A program made the translations under genes and the position numbers. A stretch of 64,000 nucleotides of DNA, taken from the NCBI GenBank assembly GCA_008973525.1, contig WACJ01000429.1, positions 97,256-161,255 of the forward strand, read 5' to 3'. Positions 48,008 through 59,639 of the stretch are shown piece after piece. Within the stretch, counting starts at the first letter, position 1, and every line of letters starts with the position of its first letter. Source of the DNA: Stenopsyche tienmushanensis (lineage: Eukaryota > Arthropoda > Insecta > Trichoptera > Stenopsychidae). The notes under the pieces are model-generated. The model did not search any database. It saw only the letters and a list, made by a program, of their open reading frames with translations, and was not told where the DNA came from.

Positions 48008-49232
48008 ACGTCAAGTGCGATTGACTTGCTGCGGATCAAGTTGCCGCGCCCGAAACAAACAACAGAATTTTAATATATTTTTGTTAAATATATTTTTTTA
48101 ACGATCATTATTTTAAATCCAGCATTCTTAATTATGCTCTCATATATTCATTCCGATTCCCATTATAAAATTTGATATCATTGTAATGTATACATTATTG
48201 TATTGTTCATTCTTGATGTTTTTTTTTTTAATTTGACGAATAGACTTTTTGTAATATTCCACATTCCTACTTATTTTCTCTCTTAAATTCATCTATTTTT
48301 TGGAAATCCATTTAATTTCATATTTCTAGGGCTTGTTGCTTTTGATGAAACAGTATATATTTTACTGTATATTTTAGTTGTCCAGTGCAAGTATCTTTAT
48401 TAAAGTAATACTTCAGAAATCTTCTTATGAAAATACTGGGTGGCACTATAAATTAGGACTTAATCTTAACATTATTTATATGTAATAGTGTATTTTCTTA
48501 TTTGTTTACATTTCTATTGTATCGAGTGCCGTTATGATCAAAGATCCCTTTTATTACATCCATATTTTGATATCTGCATGCACATAATGTTGAATGACTA
48601 TAAAAATATTATTGCAGTTATTGACACAGTATGGGTTATAAAATTTCTTTGATTACATCATCAATAATTTTTATTGATCATTTACTAAAAATAAATTCAT
48701 ACAGATTCATATGTATATCAGTGAAAATTCAGTCGTATATGATTTATTGTAAATATATTTTTTATATGAAGGTGTATTATAAATACACCATTGTAAACTT
48801 TTGACATTTTTGAAATTGGTGCTCAGTGATGGTTTTCTAACTCATAACCACTGTTCACAAGCGTAGCCAAATGCTTCGATGTATATTTGACAAATATATA
48901 ATGCCATACATTTTCTATTTGTAATATTGAACTGAGGTTTTAAAGTAGAAAGTCTGATCGTAATGTATATCGCTTTCGTTGTTCATTATTGAATTAAAAT
49001 ACATTTTTATAAGCTTGCATGCTATTTTAAAGACGCCTTAATCAATTACTAAATAATATTCAAGACTTATTGCTTTGATGAATACTCTATGTGCCTTTTA
49101 TTATATAGTGATTTTGTATCATTCAAATTGCTGCTACTTAATTTTATAAAGCAACAAGTTTTCTTTTTTTTTTCGATTAAATTGTAAGCATTATGTTACC
49201 ATAAATTAACTTTGCCTTGTATACATAAAAAG

Positions 49233-49252
49233 TATATATATATATATATATA
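49233..49252. repeat. (TA)10 microsatellite
   Basis: Ten uninterrupted TA units followed by TACACAC. Confidence 0.95.
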
Positions 49253-50799
49253 CACACTATATTCTTAAATCGCAGTCGATTTAAAAGAACTCCAATTTTA
49301 ATCGGAGTATTTTGTACGAGTATTTTTGTACTATCTAAATTTAGTGGAAGATTGATTATTTAAAGTGTATTTTATTAACAAAGTATTACATAAAAGTTGT
49401 GATTTTTTTTCAGTCGCTTTGTACAATGAACTCGGCAGTAGTTAAAATATTAAATAATCCATGTACTGCTGATAATTATAATTTATCAAATGACTTGATG
49501 GGTCAATCATGAATAATCAAGTCAGATAAAATGTATGAATAGCATATAGGTATTACTTAATTTTATTAAAAATACTTTCAATAAAAACATTGTTTCATTA
49601 TGCTTATGTACTCACAATATTTTTTCAATTGATTCCCCTTTTATGCAATATAACAAACAACATTGCAAAAGAAAATATAATCAATCCTATGTAGTATATT
49701 CAACAATGATATTCACTATACAAGTTGTTCTCCCTAATTCTTTGTTAAATTAATAATAACTTCATTTCCAATCAAGTATTATTTTTTATAACTTACAAAC
49801 AGTATCTAAAAACATTCTTCACATAATTTTGAGTTTCATATTTATACAAGTATTTAATTTTTAGAAGTAAAAACATCTCGAAAGTTTCTGTAGAACGTTT
49901 GTAATTAATATCATATAATAAAACCTGAGTTAACTAAGAAAATTTATAATTCTATTTTCAACCGATTCAACTAATATCTATTGCAAATCATGGAATGCAT
50001 ATATATTAAATATTTATCTAATCACATTGCATTAAGAAGGCTCTAGCAATGTAAAGATGTTTTTCCCGATGACGAACAAATTCATTGTGTACCAATGAAG
50101 AGAACTGTTTGACCTTTAGCACTCAAGAGACACTTCTCGGATATCACAATGTTTCATGACATAATATGACTGACGCCACTGATTATTTATTAATCTTAGA
50201 TTGTATTGAATATTTAAGAATTCAGAACAGTATTAGTTTGCATAGGTTCTTTAGCTATTTGTATAATTTTTACAGAAAGTAAAAAAAGATGCATCTTAAA
50301 ATTGCTATAAGATTTTCTTATCTGAAGTATATAATCACAAGTCGGACCGTCTTCAGTGATAATTTAAACATGACAATTGTTATAATAGAAACATTACGTT
50401 TAAAGTATTTGAGTATATTGGGACCTAAATATCTCAAAAACATCACCAGATAAAACAAAGTCTTGTAATAACTTTATAATTTTATAACTGGTTATTGTAT
50501 AATTCATTTACTAATCAGATCCTTTTAGAATTTGTGCAGTTATCATGACCTTGACTCCCAAAAACCAATCACCCACTCTTCAAGTATATAATCAAGATGC
50601 AGACTACTAAACAAATCAGAAAGCTAACATTTATTCCGGTGTGGAAAACAAAAGGACCGTTACTAGTTAAACTAACCCTTGTTATATCAAAAAACCTAAT
50701 ATCATTATCAACTAAATAAAATATGTAGATATGGTTGATCAAGCAGATGCCCCTAATACATCCAAGTAAACGGTTATCTAGAAATTTGGAGATCATGTG

Positions 50800-50932
50800 A
50801 CCTTTGATATCGAGCGAATGAGGACATGGATGTATAAAAATGAAATAGATGTAACCCCTTCCTATAAATAGATAATGAAGAGATCCTAGTTCTACAGTAC
50901 ATTGTTTGTGGGTGTACTATGATGATTAAGGT
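50800..50932 (+). repeat. GATGAT-tail repeat family, copy E
   Basis: Plus orientation. CTTTGATATCGAGCGAATGA, GATGTAACCCCTTCCTAT and the terminal GTACTATGATGAT match the 3' end of copy C. Confidence 0.75.
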
Positions 50933-51034
50933 TGAAAAGAGTGTTTAATTTGATAAAATGATTAACATTGTATTAAAAATGCTATCAAATATACATAGAT
51001 GTCACTTCAAAATATTTTTTTAGGAAAGAAAATA

Positions 51035-51460
51035 CAGTGTACTCTTGATCATCCATTTTGCGGATTATCCGTGCTTAAAAAGTATTATATTACTTTTATT
51101 TTATTCAAATGTGTATGGAAACAGCTAAGTTTTTCTATAAGAAATTAGGATTAGAAAATCATTTTAACGCTTCGTCTGGCTGATTGACTAGATTCAATCA
51201 ATGACACGGAATTCGAGAACTCACAATTCAGGGAGACGTCTAATCTAATCTATCTATGATCAAATCTATAATGCAAATGAGACAGTGCTTGCCGACAAAA
51301 ACCCTAGCTTCGATGAGAGAAAAGTCTGCTCCTGGACATAAATCATCCAAAGAAAGGATAACTGTCATGTGTTGCAAAAACGCATCAGGAACTAGTAAAA
51401 TGATTTTTTTGGCGATTATTTTTTTAAACTTAATCTCATTGTTGTGCAACGCGCAATAAT
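51035..51460 (+). mobile_element. pogo/Tigger-like remnant with left TIR and DDE fragment
   Basis: TA at 51033-51034 precedes CAGTGTACTCTTGATCATCC and GCGGATTATCCGTGC, a Tigger-type end. The plus frame at 51280-51410 reads C-L-P-T-K-T-L-A-S, then E-K-S-A-P-G-H-K-S-S-K-E-R and V-M-C-C-K-N-A-S-G-T, the catalytic core region of jerky/Tigger transposases. The rest is lost. Confidence 0.8.
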
Positions 51461-51524
51461 TCTTTTTTTCGTAAACGAAAGCGTGAAATTTTGAAAAAAT
51501 TTAAGGCACAGTTTAGTAATAATA

Positions 51525-51700
51525 CTTGGACTCAAAAGTTTCATGAAGTTCTGAAATTCAAGAAACAATCTGCTGAAAAAGTGATGGTTAGAGTATTTTG
51601 GGACTCGAAAAATATTTTATTAGTTTTCTACATGAAAGACAGACGGTGAATGAGGCCTACTACTGCCAGCTGCTAGATAACATTGCAACAAAGGATGCTA
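51525..51700 (+). mobile_element. Mariner transposase fragment
   Basis: Two plus frames give K-V-M-V-R-V-F-W-D-S-K-N-I-L-L and T-V-N-E-A-Y-Y-C-Q-L-L-D, the central catalytic region of mariner transposases, with one frameshift between. It joins directly onto the pogo fragment. No TIRs identified. Confidence 0.7.
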
Positions 51701-51889
51701 CTTCTCGTCTTATTTCTTCAGTGACGGGATCACAACAGGGAAGACTCGCAAATGAGTCCCCTGGATCGCTGCTTTTGTACTGAGAGAACTCGCATGCGAG
51801 TCCTCCGGACTTCAACTTGTTAATATGCCAAACTTTTGCAAAGTTGTCAAATGACACAAATCTTACCATACATCTAATTTAACAATAAT

Positions 51890-52861
51890 TTATCATTTTT
51901 TAGTAGGTGACAAATAAACATGATAACAGCGATCGTGACTATTGTGATTAATTCCCTGATATATCTCTTATCAAGGTAAAACAATATGCATTGAAATTCA
52001 TTTAATAATGGAATTTTTCCACTTAACATGGATTTAAAAAAAACATTTTTATCTAATCTGAGATCTAGAAAAACCTATCCAATATTAATTCCACACAAAA
52101 TAATATTTATGCACTCTTAATAAATAGATGATGAAGAAGCATAGATATTACTGATAAAAAACTTGATTAATTTCATAATTACTATGATAGTTCTTAGAAT
52201 AAAAAGTGATTCAAAATCCTAGTATTTCATTTTATATAGTAAAAAAGTTTTAATATACTTTTGAATGGTCAATTTAATAACAATTATGTAAATACATATT
52301 TTTAATTCAATTCATAAATATAATAAATGATTAAATGTACATTTCCAAATGCAATGACAAACAAATAACAAGCATTGATTTAGAATGCTCCCACTAATAA
52401 CTAAACATAATTTTGAATACATCATCCAACACCTAATAAACGTTTAAATAAAATAAATTACCATATTAATTAGATGGTGAAATAAAAAACAACAAATATA
52501 TATTTATAATTTTAAAAAAGATGTTGATATCTCAAAGCCGAGAGCCACTCAAATTTTCTATAATTTTATTTTATTAAGCATATATTTCTTCCAATAGTAA
52601 AAACTACTATACGAATCAATTTTTGTTGAGCATATTAACTACATTGTAGTAAAAAACAATGTGATCAGATTTAAAATAAAATATTAACTGCACAATAAAA
52701 ACATCAACAAACGATTTTCAATTTACTATGCTAAATAAAATAAAATTCAACAGAATGCTTTGCCATAAACCAAAAGCAATATAAAATTTGATTACAAAAT
52801 CTCTTTCTCTAGATAAAATACAATTCAAAAAGGAATTAACTAAGATTCACATAAATAATGA
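51890..52861. other. AT-rich intergenic DNA
   Basis: No gene or repeat seen between the transposon fragments and the Nudix gene. It presumably holds the 3' UTR of the latter near its right edge. Confidence 0.55.
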
Positions 52862-53572
52862 TTATAACTTAGATTTTCTATCTGGTACAGAAACGTGTTG
52901 AAATCTTTGAGGGTAAGCTGCCTCTGGTAGCAAACAAGAGAGAAATATATGCGTGATGAGCGCTGTAAGCCCCCAAATTTTGTGGGGTCCTCCCATAAAA
53001 ACTGGAACAGTATAACCGTTTTTAAACTGATTGAATCCAAAATAAGAACGATCGCACAACTTTTCTAGTGATATTGTGAACACTTCCTCGACTTCTGATG
53101 GATTAGGATTGAGTTTGAGTCGGTCAAAATCACGGATCAAGCCAATGACGGGCATAACGGCAATGTCATAATTTTTCCCTGGAAGCAGATTAGAAAATTC
53201 TCCCCAAACTTCCACACAGTCCCGTGGTATTCCAAGCTCTTCCTCTGTTTCTCTCAGAGCTGTATCCACATAAGATTTATCGGTTAAATCAACTTTACCT
53301 CCAGGAAAAGCAACGTGCCCTGGATGCGAACTGAGATTTGCAGATCTTAAGGTATATAGCAGAGATATTTCCCCATTGTCGTGTTGACATAGCGGTATTA
53401 AAACCGATGCTTTTTTATCAGATTTGTACTTAACTTTATATTTGGGTATCATCGCTAAAATCTGCATCAAATTTTCTCTGGATGCTGCTGAAGTTATATT
53501 ATCCGCACTCAAATAAGACATCGTATTTGCTGTACTACAAAATTTTCGCGATATTTGATTAATAAACATCAA
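52862..53572 (-). CDS. Nudix CoA diphosphatase (NUDT7/NUDT8-like) with C-terminal SKL
   Basis: An intact single-exon ORF of 236 codons. Residues 71-92 hold the CoA-pyrophosphatase signature (L-L-Y-T-L-R-S then H-P-G-H-V-A-F-P-G-G) and 92-115 the Nudix box with R107-E108-T-E-E-E-L-G114, whose glutamates bind the catalytic metal. The family hydrolyses CoA and its derivatives to 3',5'-ADP and 4'-phosphopantetheine. The final residues are K-S-K-L, with S-K-L the canonical peroxisomal targeting signal. The N-terminal 20 residues have R/K, Ser and no acidic residue, so mitochondrial targeting cannot be excluded. Two Met codons start the ORF. The frame has no introns, which is either native or a sign of an old retrocopy, but it is undamaged. 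Confidence 0.92.
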   Translation of the reverse strand: MMFINQISRKFCSTANTMSYLSADNITSAASRENLMQILAMIPKYKVKYKSDKKASVLIPLCQHDNGEISLLYTLRSANLSSHPGHVAFPGGKVDLTDKSYVDTALRETEEELGIPRDCVEVWGEFSNLLPGKNYDIAVMPVIGLIRDFDRLKLNPNPSEVEEVFTISLEKLCDRSYFGFNQFKNGYTVPVFMGGPHKIWGLTALITHIFLSCLLPEAAYPQRFQHVSVPDRKSKL

Positions 53573-54500
53573 GTCGGCGAGTGTGCAAAATATTACGGAC
53601 GGAATGTCAATTGGACTTTGAGGTTATTATCTGTCAAAATTGATCAACAAAAAAAAAGCGTATTGACCTTTAGTACATTGTACAGAATACTAAAAACACT
53701 TTTCAATAGCTCATCTTAAAAACGAACAATAATCGTTTTTGTAAGCAAATTCAATTTAATCTGTCATCGTTAAATGTCAAATTCTAAAAATCGTAACACT
53801 AATTATTGCCGCCATAACTTTTATTTGTAATGAATAAATGTACGTCTTTAAGAGCAAACAGGATTTCGTTAAATATCGTTGGCAATACGATCAAAACTAA
53901 TGTACATATCAAATTAACAGATAACTGATAATAAAAATTAGACTTTGGTTGTATTTAACAATATCTGAGATAAACGCTAGTTTGCAACTTTTCAAGATGC
54001 TGTTTATTTTTTTGTAACAATTTATAAATATACTTATTTATTTTCAGATATAAATATTAAAATGCGTAATAGTGCAGTATTAATTTATAATTATTTAAAT
54101 ATGGTAACACTGAATATTTTTTAAGCATTCTATTTTGGATTCATCCGTACTAGCCATTTTAATTAAATTTATAGTGACATCTATATTGAGGGATTTAATA
54201 TTCAAAATAACTACATATTTCACATTTAATTTTTAAGAAAAAACAAGGATTGATTTTAAATTTGTTGTCACTTTCTAGAAAATATGCCCAGGCGTATCAA
54301 ATTTTAAAACATCAAATTATTGATAAATGTCAATTGTTCATATGTTATCTACATGATAAGATAAAATGACTCACAAGTAATGCGCATTAACTCCATAAAA
54401 TTTATATAAAACACATATATTTTTAAATCAATTAAAAAAGAATTCTATATTTTTTTATAACATTATTTTTTCAAAATATTTTTTTAAATAAAAAAAAATA
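53573..54500. other. AT-rich intergenic DNA upstream of the Nudix gene
   Basis: The promoter and 5' UTR of the Nudix gene should lie at 53573-53700. A small GC rise (ACGGACGGAATG) is near 53600. No TATA box or other gene seen. Confidence 0.5.
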
Positions 54501-54506
54501 CTCGAC

Positions 54507-54590
54507 TGTCAGGTGTGGGGTTCGAACCCACGCTCCCTTTCGGGAACCAGAGCTTAAATCTGGCGCCTTAGACCACTCGGCCAACCTGAC
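54507..54590 (-). tRNA. tRNA-Leu (anticodon TAA)
   Basis: 84 nt, read on the minus strand. The acceptor stem GTCAGGT pairs with ACCTGAC plus discriminator A. The D-arm starts TGGCCGAGTGG and the anticodon loop TTTAAGC sits between CCAGA and TCTGG. A long variable arm (TTCCCGAAAGGGAG) is typical of class II Leu tRNAs, and the T-arm is GTGGGTTCGAACCCCAC. All stems pair. The A and B boxes are intact and there is no intron. A T-rich run follows it on the minus strand (54482-54506), as expected for pol III termination. Confidence 0.97.
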
Positions 54591-54689
54591 GATGGTATAA
54601 ATGCCCAAATAGCTTATTTTAAAACAAATATATCGACTGATATACACTAACACGCTTAATTTTTAATTAGCTATTACTTCACAGGCTCC

Positions 54690-55054
54690 CAACCTATGAG
54701 TCGCGACAAAAAAATATTCATGAAGAAGAGAGCATGAAATTTAGTTGCAAACATCAAAGACTTGATCGAATAGGAAGTTTACAGCAAGCGAGCACAGCAT
54801 TAGTACAAACATCATATGAAGTTACATTGGAAATTGCCGAGCAAAAAAGCCTCACAATAGGAGAAAAGCTCATCAAACCCTGCATGTTGAAATTAATTCT
54901 CGGGGATTCCAGTGAAGTAAAGATGCAACGAATATCCCTGTCTAATAATACTATTATAAATACGATTTTAAATACGATCAAAATCGGGCTTTCAGAAAAA
55001 AGTAAAATAACTAGCTCCCCAAACAAGGGGAATCTGGCATTTCAAATAAACTAG
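54690..55054 (+). mobile_element. hAT transposase fragment (ZBED5/SCAND3-like)
   Basis: The open plus frame of 106 codons from 54734 reads Q-Q-A-S-T-A-L-V-Q-T-S-Y-E-V, E-I-A-E-Q-K-S-L-T-I-G-E and I-S-L-S-N-N-T-I. This is the segment just before the catalytic domain of this hAT group. It is unrelated in position to the 58.4 kb element. It is a transposon piece, not a host gene; no TIRs seen. Confidence 0.75.
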
Positions 55055-55059
55055 AGAAA

Positions 55060-57400
55060 TACTAATTATTTTAATTACAAACTATCATCGACGTATGATC
55101 ATTTTCGTTGCGATTTTCGATTTGACTCAAAATCACTCTCTTCTTCGGAAGAAATAGTATACCCAGTGTCATTGTTCTGTGTAGGTTTTATCTTTCCAAC
55201 AATATAATTCATAATTAGAAAAGATGTCACTATAGTCTCAATAAAAAATCACAAAAGGGCGACTGTTTAAAAAAAAAATCAGTCAACCCATTTTTTGGCC
55301 TCATTTTGTCAGTTTTAATCATTTTTTAAATAGTTATTCATTAAAACTAGAGATATGATGTCAACCGTGTTGAAAAAATTAGTTTCGAGAAAAACGCATT
55401 AAAAGATTTCATTATGGTAGGACCAGCCACGTTACCGCGTCACTAAAAGAGCTATAACTCCCTAAATAATTGGAATTTTGGAAATTCCTTTGGAGAACTT
55501 ATTTTTAAAGGTCAAAACATTGGAAAAATACAAAAAACGAGATCAATTTTTTCAAAAATCTAAACCAGAATAAAGGACGTGGTCGTAATTCAGCGATGGT
55601 AAATGCAATATGATTTACACAGTCCCAAATTATAATCTTTTTCCAAATTTAGATTAGTGTTGATGATTTATTTCCTATTTTATCCAAAATATCTAAATAC
55701 GTACTCATTATGAAATTTAAAAAAATGCTTTAAAAAAATCGCATAACTTCGAAATCGCACAAAATTAGGTTTGAGTGTATTATGAAACAATCGCCAATGT
55801 GCTGCCTCGTTTTGTAAGTATTAAAAGTTTTATTTTTTGATACGTCATTATGGATTTAGTGCAGATTACTTTTCTATTTGACTTTGGCAATCCTTTTCTA
55901 TTTGTTAGGATCACCCTGACTAAATAACATTCCAAATGGTTAAATTATAATGAATTTATTATTTCGATGTCTCTCTGCTTCATTTGATCGCCGGCGACAC
56001 ATATTTTAAAATGTTTTGGAGTTTTCGTCTATGATTGTATCAAGGAGTGTTGTTATGCTCAAAAACTTTAAATTAATGTTCCTATTGCCACCATTGATAA
56101 ATTCAGAGTAACGTCGAAAACCTGGGTCGACCCATGATCGCGGGCTAATTTCGGAAAAGAAAATGTCATAGTAATGTCAAGATGGGCTCAAGGGGGGGAT
56201 TAGGCTTCCTAAATGAGTAGACAGAGAGTTGAAGAATCTATTAATGAACCGATACTGTTCTTAACTCATGGAGATTTATCGTAATCCAAGATAAGATACC
56301 ATTGACGCCTCTCAATCGTCGCCTAAATTGCCGCATAACACGACGTGTGCCTGAGATCTGCCTCTCGAGAACAAAGGCTTACATTTTGAAAAAAAATCAT
56401 GTGAGTATATTTCTCTTTAGTCTGGCTCGATATACTTCTCACATTGGAAATTGTTAGCTAAAATATTAAACTGTGTTTGTGTAATATATAATAAAATACG
56501 CAAGCGTCTACTGGTTGCTTTATGCTATATATATACACATTAGCCTGTATTCGATGGTAATAGTAGAAACTTGATGTATTCGATGGAGATAGGGAGACTA
56601 CAAACGATTATCCTTCTCTTTACTCTCAACTGCCGGTTGGAGTTTCACTTTTCGTGACGTTCAAGCTAATTTGTCCTCTTCCCTTTTGTAAGTTTCACTT
56701 CAAAAATATCTCCTTTCTAAAATAAATATCATAGAATACTTAGAAAATGACGCAATTTAGATGATATCTTACGAAGCCATTTCAATTCTTATATATTTAT
56801 CAATAATAAATCAATCATGTGATATCTACTGCATTGTTTATCACTGTGTGTTGATGCGTCATTATCTATATTTTGCGAAAACAATAATATCATAAAAAAA
56901 TACTGATATCGCCCTTTAACCACTTAAGCGCCTGAAAAAATCTTACACTGGGAGTACTATGCTAAATCCAAAAATGTCTTCATATTTTAATGGATCTCAG
57001 TGTTTCCATTTTATTATTAAATATAAAATCAACAAAGGTCATCAGGCTGCCCATCGAATGTTCTTTATTATGTAACTGAATCTATTTAGGGATGTATTGG
57101 TTAGAAAGCCTTTTTTAAAAACTGATCTTATTGGTATTATTAGTGGATTGAGGCAAACCTGAATAAACAATCAATTTTAATGGCGAATATATAATAAAAA
57201 TAGGAATTATGTATTGTGACAATCCAGTAAAAGAACTGCTCAAAACATATAAATCATCTCGCAGGACAGTATTGGTACATGCATAAAATATTTAAGTTAG
57301 ACAATTTTTCGCGCAACATATATCTCTAAATTCGCTGGTAGTTAATAGGTTTTTTTTTTTTTGCTAAATTTTGAGTCATTTTTTAATCGTTTGATAGCAT
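55060..57400. other. Intergenic DNA, worn repeats
   Basis: AT-rich, with no ORF of substance. It includes the repeat at 56490-56690 and a CpG-bearing stretch at 56080-56380. Nothing else is identified. Confidence 0.5.
56490..56690 (+). repeat. Dispersed repeat shared with 40255-40475
   Basis: TTTCGTGACGTTCAAGCTAA and the blocks before it match the inverted 40.3 kb copy. Confidence 0.6.
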
Positions 57401-57406
57401 TTCGCT

Positions 57407-57470
57407 TATAAATAGCAAATATAACAAGCAGAGAGCTATTGATATTCAGTTCATCTACCAATCGATCGAT
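57407..57470 (+). promoter_or_regulatory. TATA box, initiator-like site and 5' UTR exon of the zinc-ribbon gene
   Basis: TATAAATAG at 57407-57415 is followed by an arthropod-type initiator TTCAGTT (57445-57451) and a strong donor GAT|GTAAGT at 57471. The acceptor TTTTTTTACAG at 57959 would join this leader to the coding exon. The TATA-initiator spacing (41 bases) is longer than usual, so the start could lie a few bases upstream. Confidence 0.45.
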
Positions 57471-58023
57471 GTAAGTGTACCCAAACAATTTATATTACCC
57501 ATGTGTCCATGATGAGTGTTTTCAATTTTAATTATTAAATTAATCTTTTTTTTGGGTGATTTCAATCAATATAATTAAAGGCTGTGAGTTATCTTAGAAA
57601 TTATGTTCTTCAGTTTTTTCCAAGCGCAAGAAATATTGATATGTGCACATAAATGCAGATGCATATCGAAAGTCGAGTTTAGTTTCTTCAACTCTGAGAT
57701 TCTTCTATCCATTTTCATGGATTTTTTAGAATCAAAGAGTTCTTCTTCCTATTATTTAAACATGAATTTCCCCTTCTTCTTTGGTTGATTACTTTTTTTA
57801 ATATATATTTTTATAAACTGAACGCTAAATGATGAATTATATCATAGTAAATGTTGACAGTTTGATGTTACTCAGCGAATTTATGCCCAAACAATTATGA
57901 TTGATTCTCATAGATTAGTTAGATTATAAAATTTCATATATATTTTCTTTTTTTTACAGTTGAACATCGTCACATTTTATAGTTCAGCGGCTTTGTTATA
58001 TAGAGGAAGTATACATACCAACA

Positions 58024-58239
58024 ATGGCAATAATTGTGAAATTATTTTGTGTAAAATGCAAAACAAATAAATTAATAGAAAAAATTACACCATGGGGTGG
58101 ATTGGCTTATTGTAGAGTTTGTGAGAAATTTACTATTAAACCTCGTTCAGAACACAAGGCATTCTTTATTAATATAATAAAGTCGAAATACAGAGGTGAT
58201 GGAGATGAACCATCAAGAAATTTGCTAGATAATGCTTAA
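58024..58239 (+). CDS. Small zinc-ribbon-like protein (71 aa), unassigned
   Basis: ATG in good context (CCAACAATGG) to TAA. Cysteines at 9, 12, 30 and 33 form C-x2-C-x17-C-x2-C, a likely single zinc ribbon, within F-C-V-K-C-K and A-Y-C-R-V-C-E-K. A basic and then acidic tail follows (S-E-H-K-A-F-F, then G-D-G-D-E-P-S-R). There is no signal peptide or membrane segment. The acceptor at 57959, the in-frame TGA at 57961 and the leader exon at 57.4 kb support this ATG as the start. The compact C-V-K-C-K ribbon recalls small zinc ribbons of large DNA viruses and phages (DUF5679-like), so a captured viral gene is possible, but I cannot show it. Frame intact. Confidence 0.6.
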   Translation: MAIIVKLFCVKCKTNKLIEKITPWGGLAYCRVCEKFTIKPRSEHKAFFINIIKSKYRGDGDEPSRNLLDNA

Positions 58240-58265
58240 TGGACTTTTGATCGTTCTTTGTTAAT

Positions 58266-58432
58266 CGTCATCATCATGATGCATCTACAAGACTACAATC
58301 CAACACTTGGAAGAAGTTAAAACCTATTCGCGTGAAAGAGTCAAATACATTAAACTCTTCATACGCCCAATATTGAAAGCAGCATGACCTCTAGACTTAT
58401 TTGTGAAAGCTCACCTAAAATAACATCTACAT
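58266..58432 (-). repeat. GATGAT-tail repeat family, copy F, part 1 (split by hAT)
   Basis: GTCATCATCATGATGC is the inverted tail. CGCCCAATATTGAAAGCAGC and GAAAGCTCACC follow as in copies A and D. The copy is interrupted at 58432 by the hAT element and resumes at 63509. Confidence 0.65.
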
Positions 58433-58891
58433 CAGTGTTTCTCAACCGCTGCACCGCGGTGCACTGGTGCACCGCGAGCTTATTACAAGTGCACCGCGAA
58501 AAAATTGGTAAAAACGAAAAATTCTGCAAAACAGTGAAAACCGAAAAAGTCGTTGGCGAAATTATGAAAGTCAACGAAAGAGTTAATGTAATTTTGAATT
58601 AGCCAAATCAATTGCGCGTATGTTAACCGTTTAACGTAGACTTTGAGTATTCTACGCCTCGCAGCCGCAGTCTGTTCAAAGTGGAGTAAATAAACATGCT
58701 GTGGAGAAACAATCGTCTTTGAAATCCAGCACCATCACCCTGTGGAATCCTTCTCGTCAACGTTACGGGAGACGCGGCAGTCGCAGGCCGTCAGAGGCTC
58801 TATGAACGGAGGTAACTGGGACTGGTCGACAAAAGCAACACAAACATAACTGGGCCCCGGTATTCAGCTGAGAGTTCTCGCCTACGTTACA

Positions 58892-59104
58892 ATGGATACA
58901 TTTATTACCAAACGAAATCGTGAATCAGACCAAAATATTAATGACACAGGGAATACAAGTGAAAGAAGTAGTGACGATATTACTAGACATCATACGTCTC
59001 ATACAAAAGAAAATGTATCCAGTAAAATCAGAAAAAATAATCGACAATATTCTGAAGAATATTTATGTTTCGGTTTTACGTATTTTTACGCATTATGTAT
59101 TTAA
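58892..59104 (+). pseudogene. hAT transposase N-terminus
   Basis: Opens M-D-T-F-I-T-K-R-N-R-E and reaches E-E-Y-L-C-F-G-F-T, the usual start of this transposase group up to the BED-like finger. It is then lost into unrelated sequence and a stop. Confidence 0.75.
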
Positions 59105-59639
59105 CTCAAAGTATGAGTATATTTAAAAACTTCCGTATTTCGGATTGATATTGCGCTATTCGAAAGACTTACCTAAAACAAAGAATTTAAACATCCATTA
59201 GACCAAATATTTTGTGTGTATATTTTAGATGATAAATTAAATGATAGCTCAAATTTATCTTGTAAATCTTATTATCCTTACCTGAGAGCTCTTACTGCAT
59301 GAATTTTGAAGTCCTGGACACCTTTGGAATTTGGCTCACCAGCAGTTCTTTTGAACCACACTGTACAATTTTTCACATCTTCCATCTAAACTTAAGACTA
59401 TTGATTGATCAAGGCTGGTCGATTTCGTAATCAAACAATTGCGGATTGCTTTTATATTAAACACGATTTCATACCTGAAATTAAATATTTGACACATTTT
59501 ATTCCAATTATTTAGCTGATGATATATTTTTAAAATGATCTGATGTATTTTCTTTAATCTAAGGAAAAATTGATGCTTAATGAAGCTTTTAGCTATGAAA
59601 TGCTAAATTAATCACTTCCGAATATCGTATTTTACATAT

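Larger units (their letters stand above)
48008..51030. other. Clic 3' UTR and AT-rich intergenic DNA
   Basis: CpG-poor, AT-rich sequence. The ORFs are low-complexity. It contains a (TA)10 microsatellite and one GATGAT-tail repeat copy, with no other gene. Confidence 0.6.

Noticed and set aside
50569..50796. 75-codon hydrophobic minus ORF
   Set aside because: AT-rich Ile/Phe/Leu run with no conserved-looking features; typical chance ORF.
54471..54653. 60-codon ORF on the minus strand
   Set aside because: It is a translation of the tRNA-Leu gene and its flanks.
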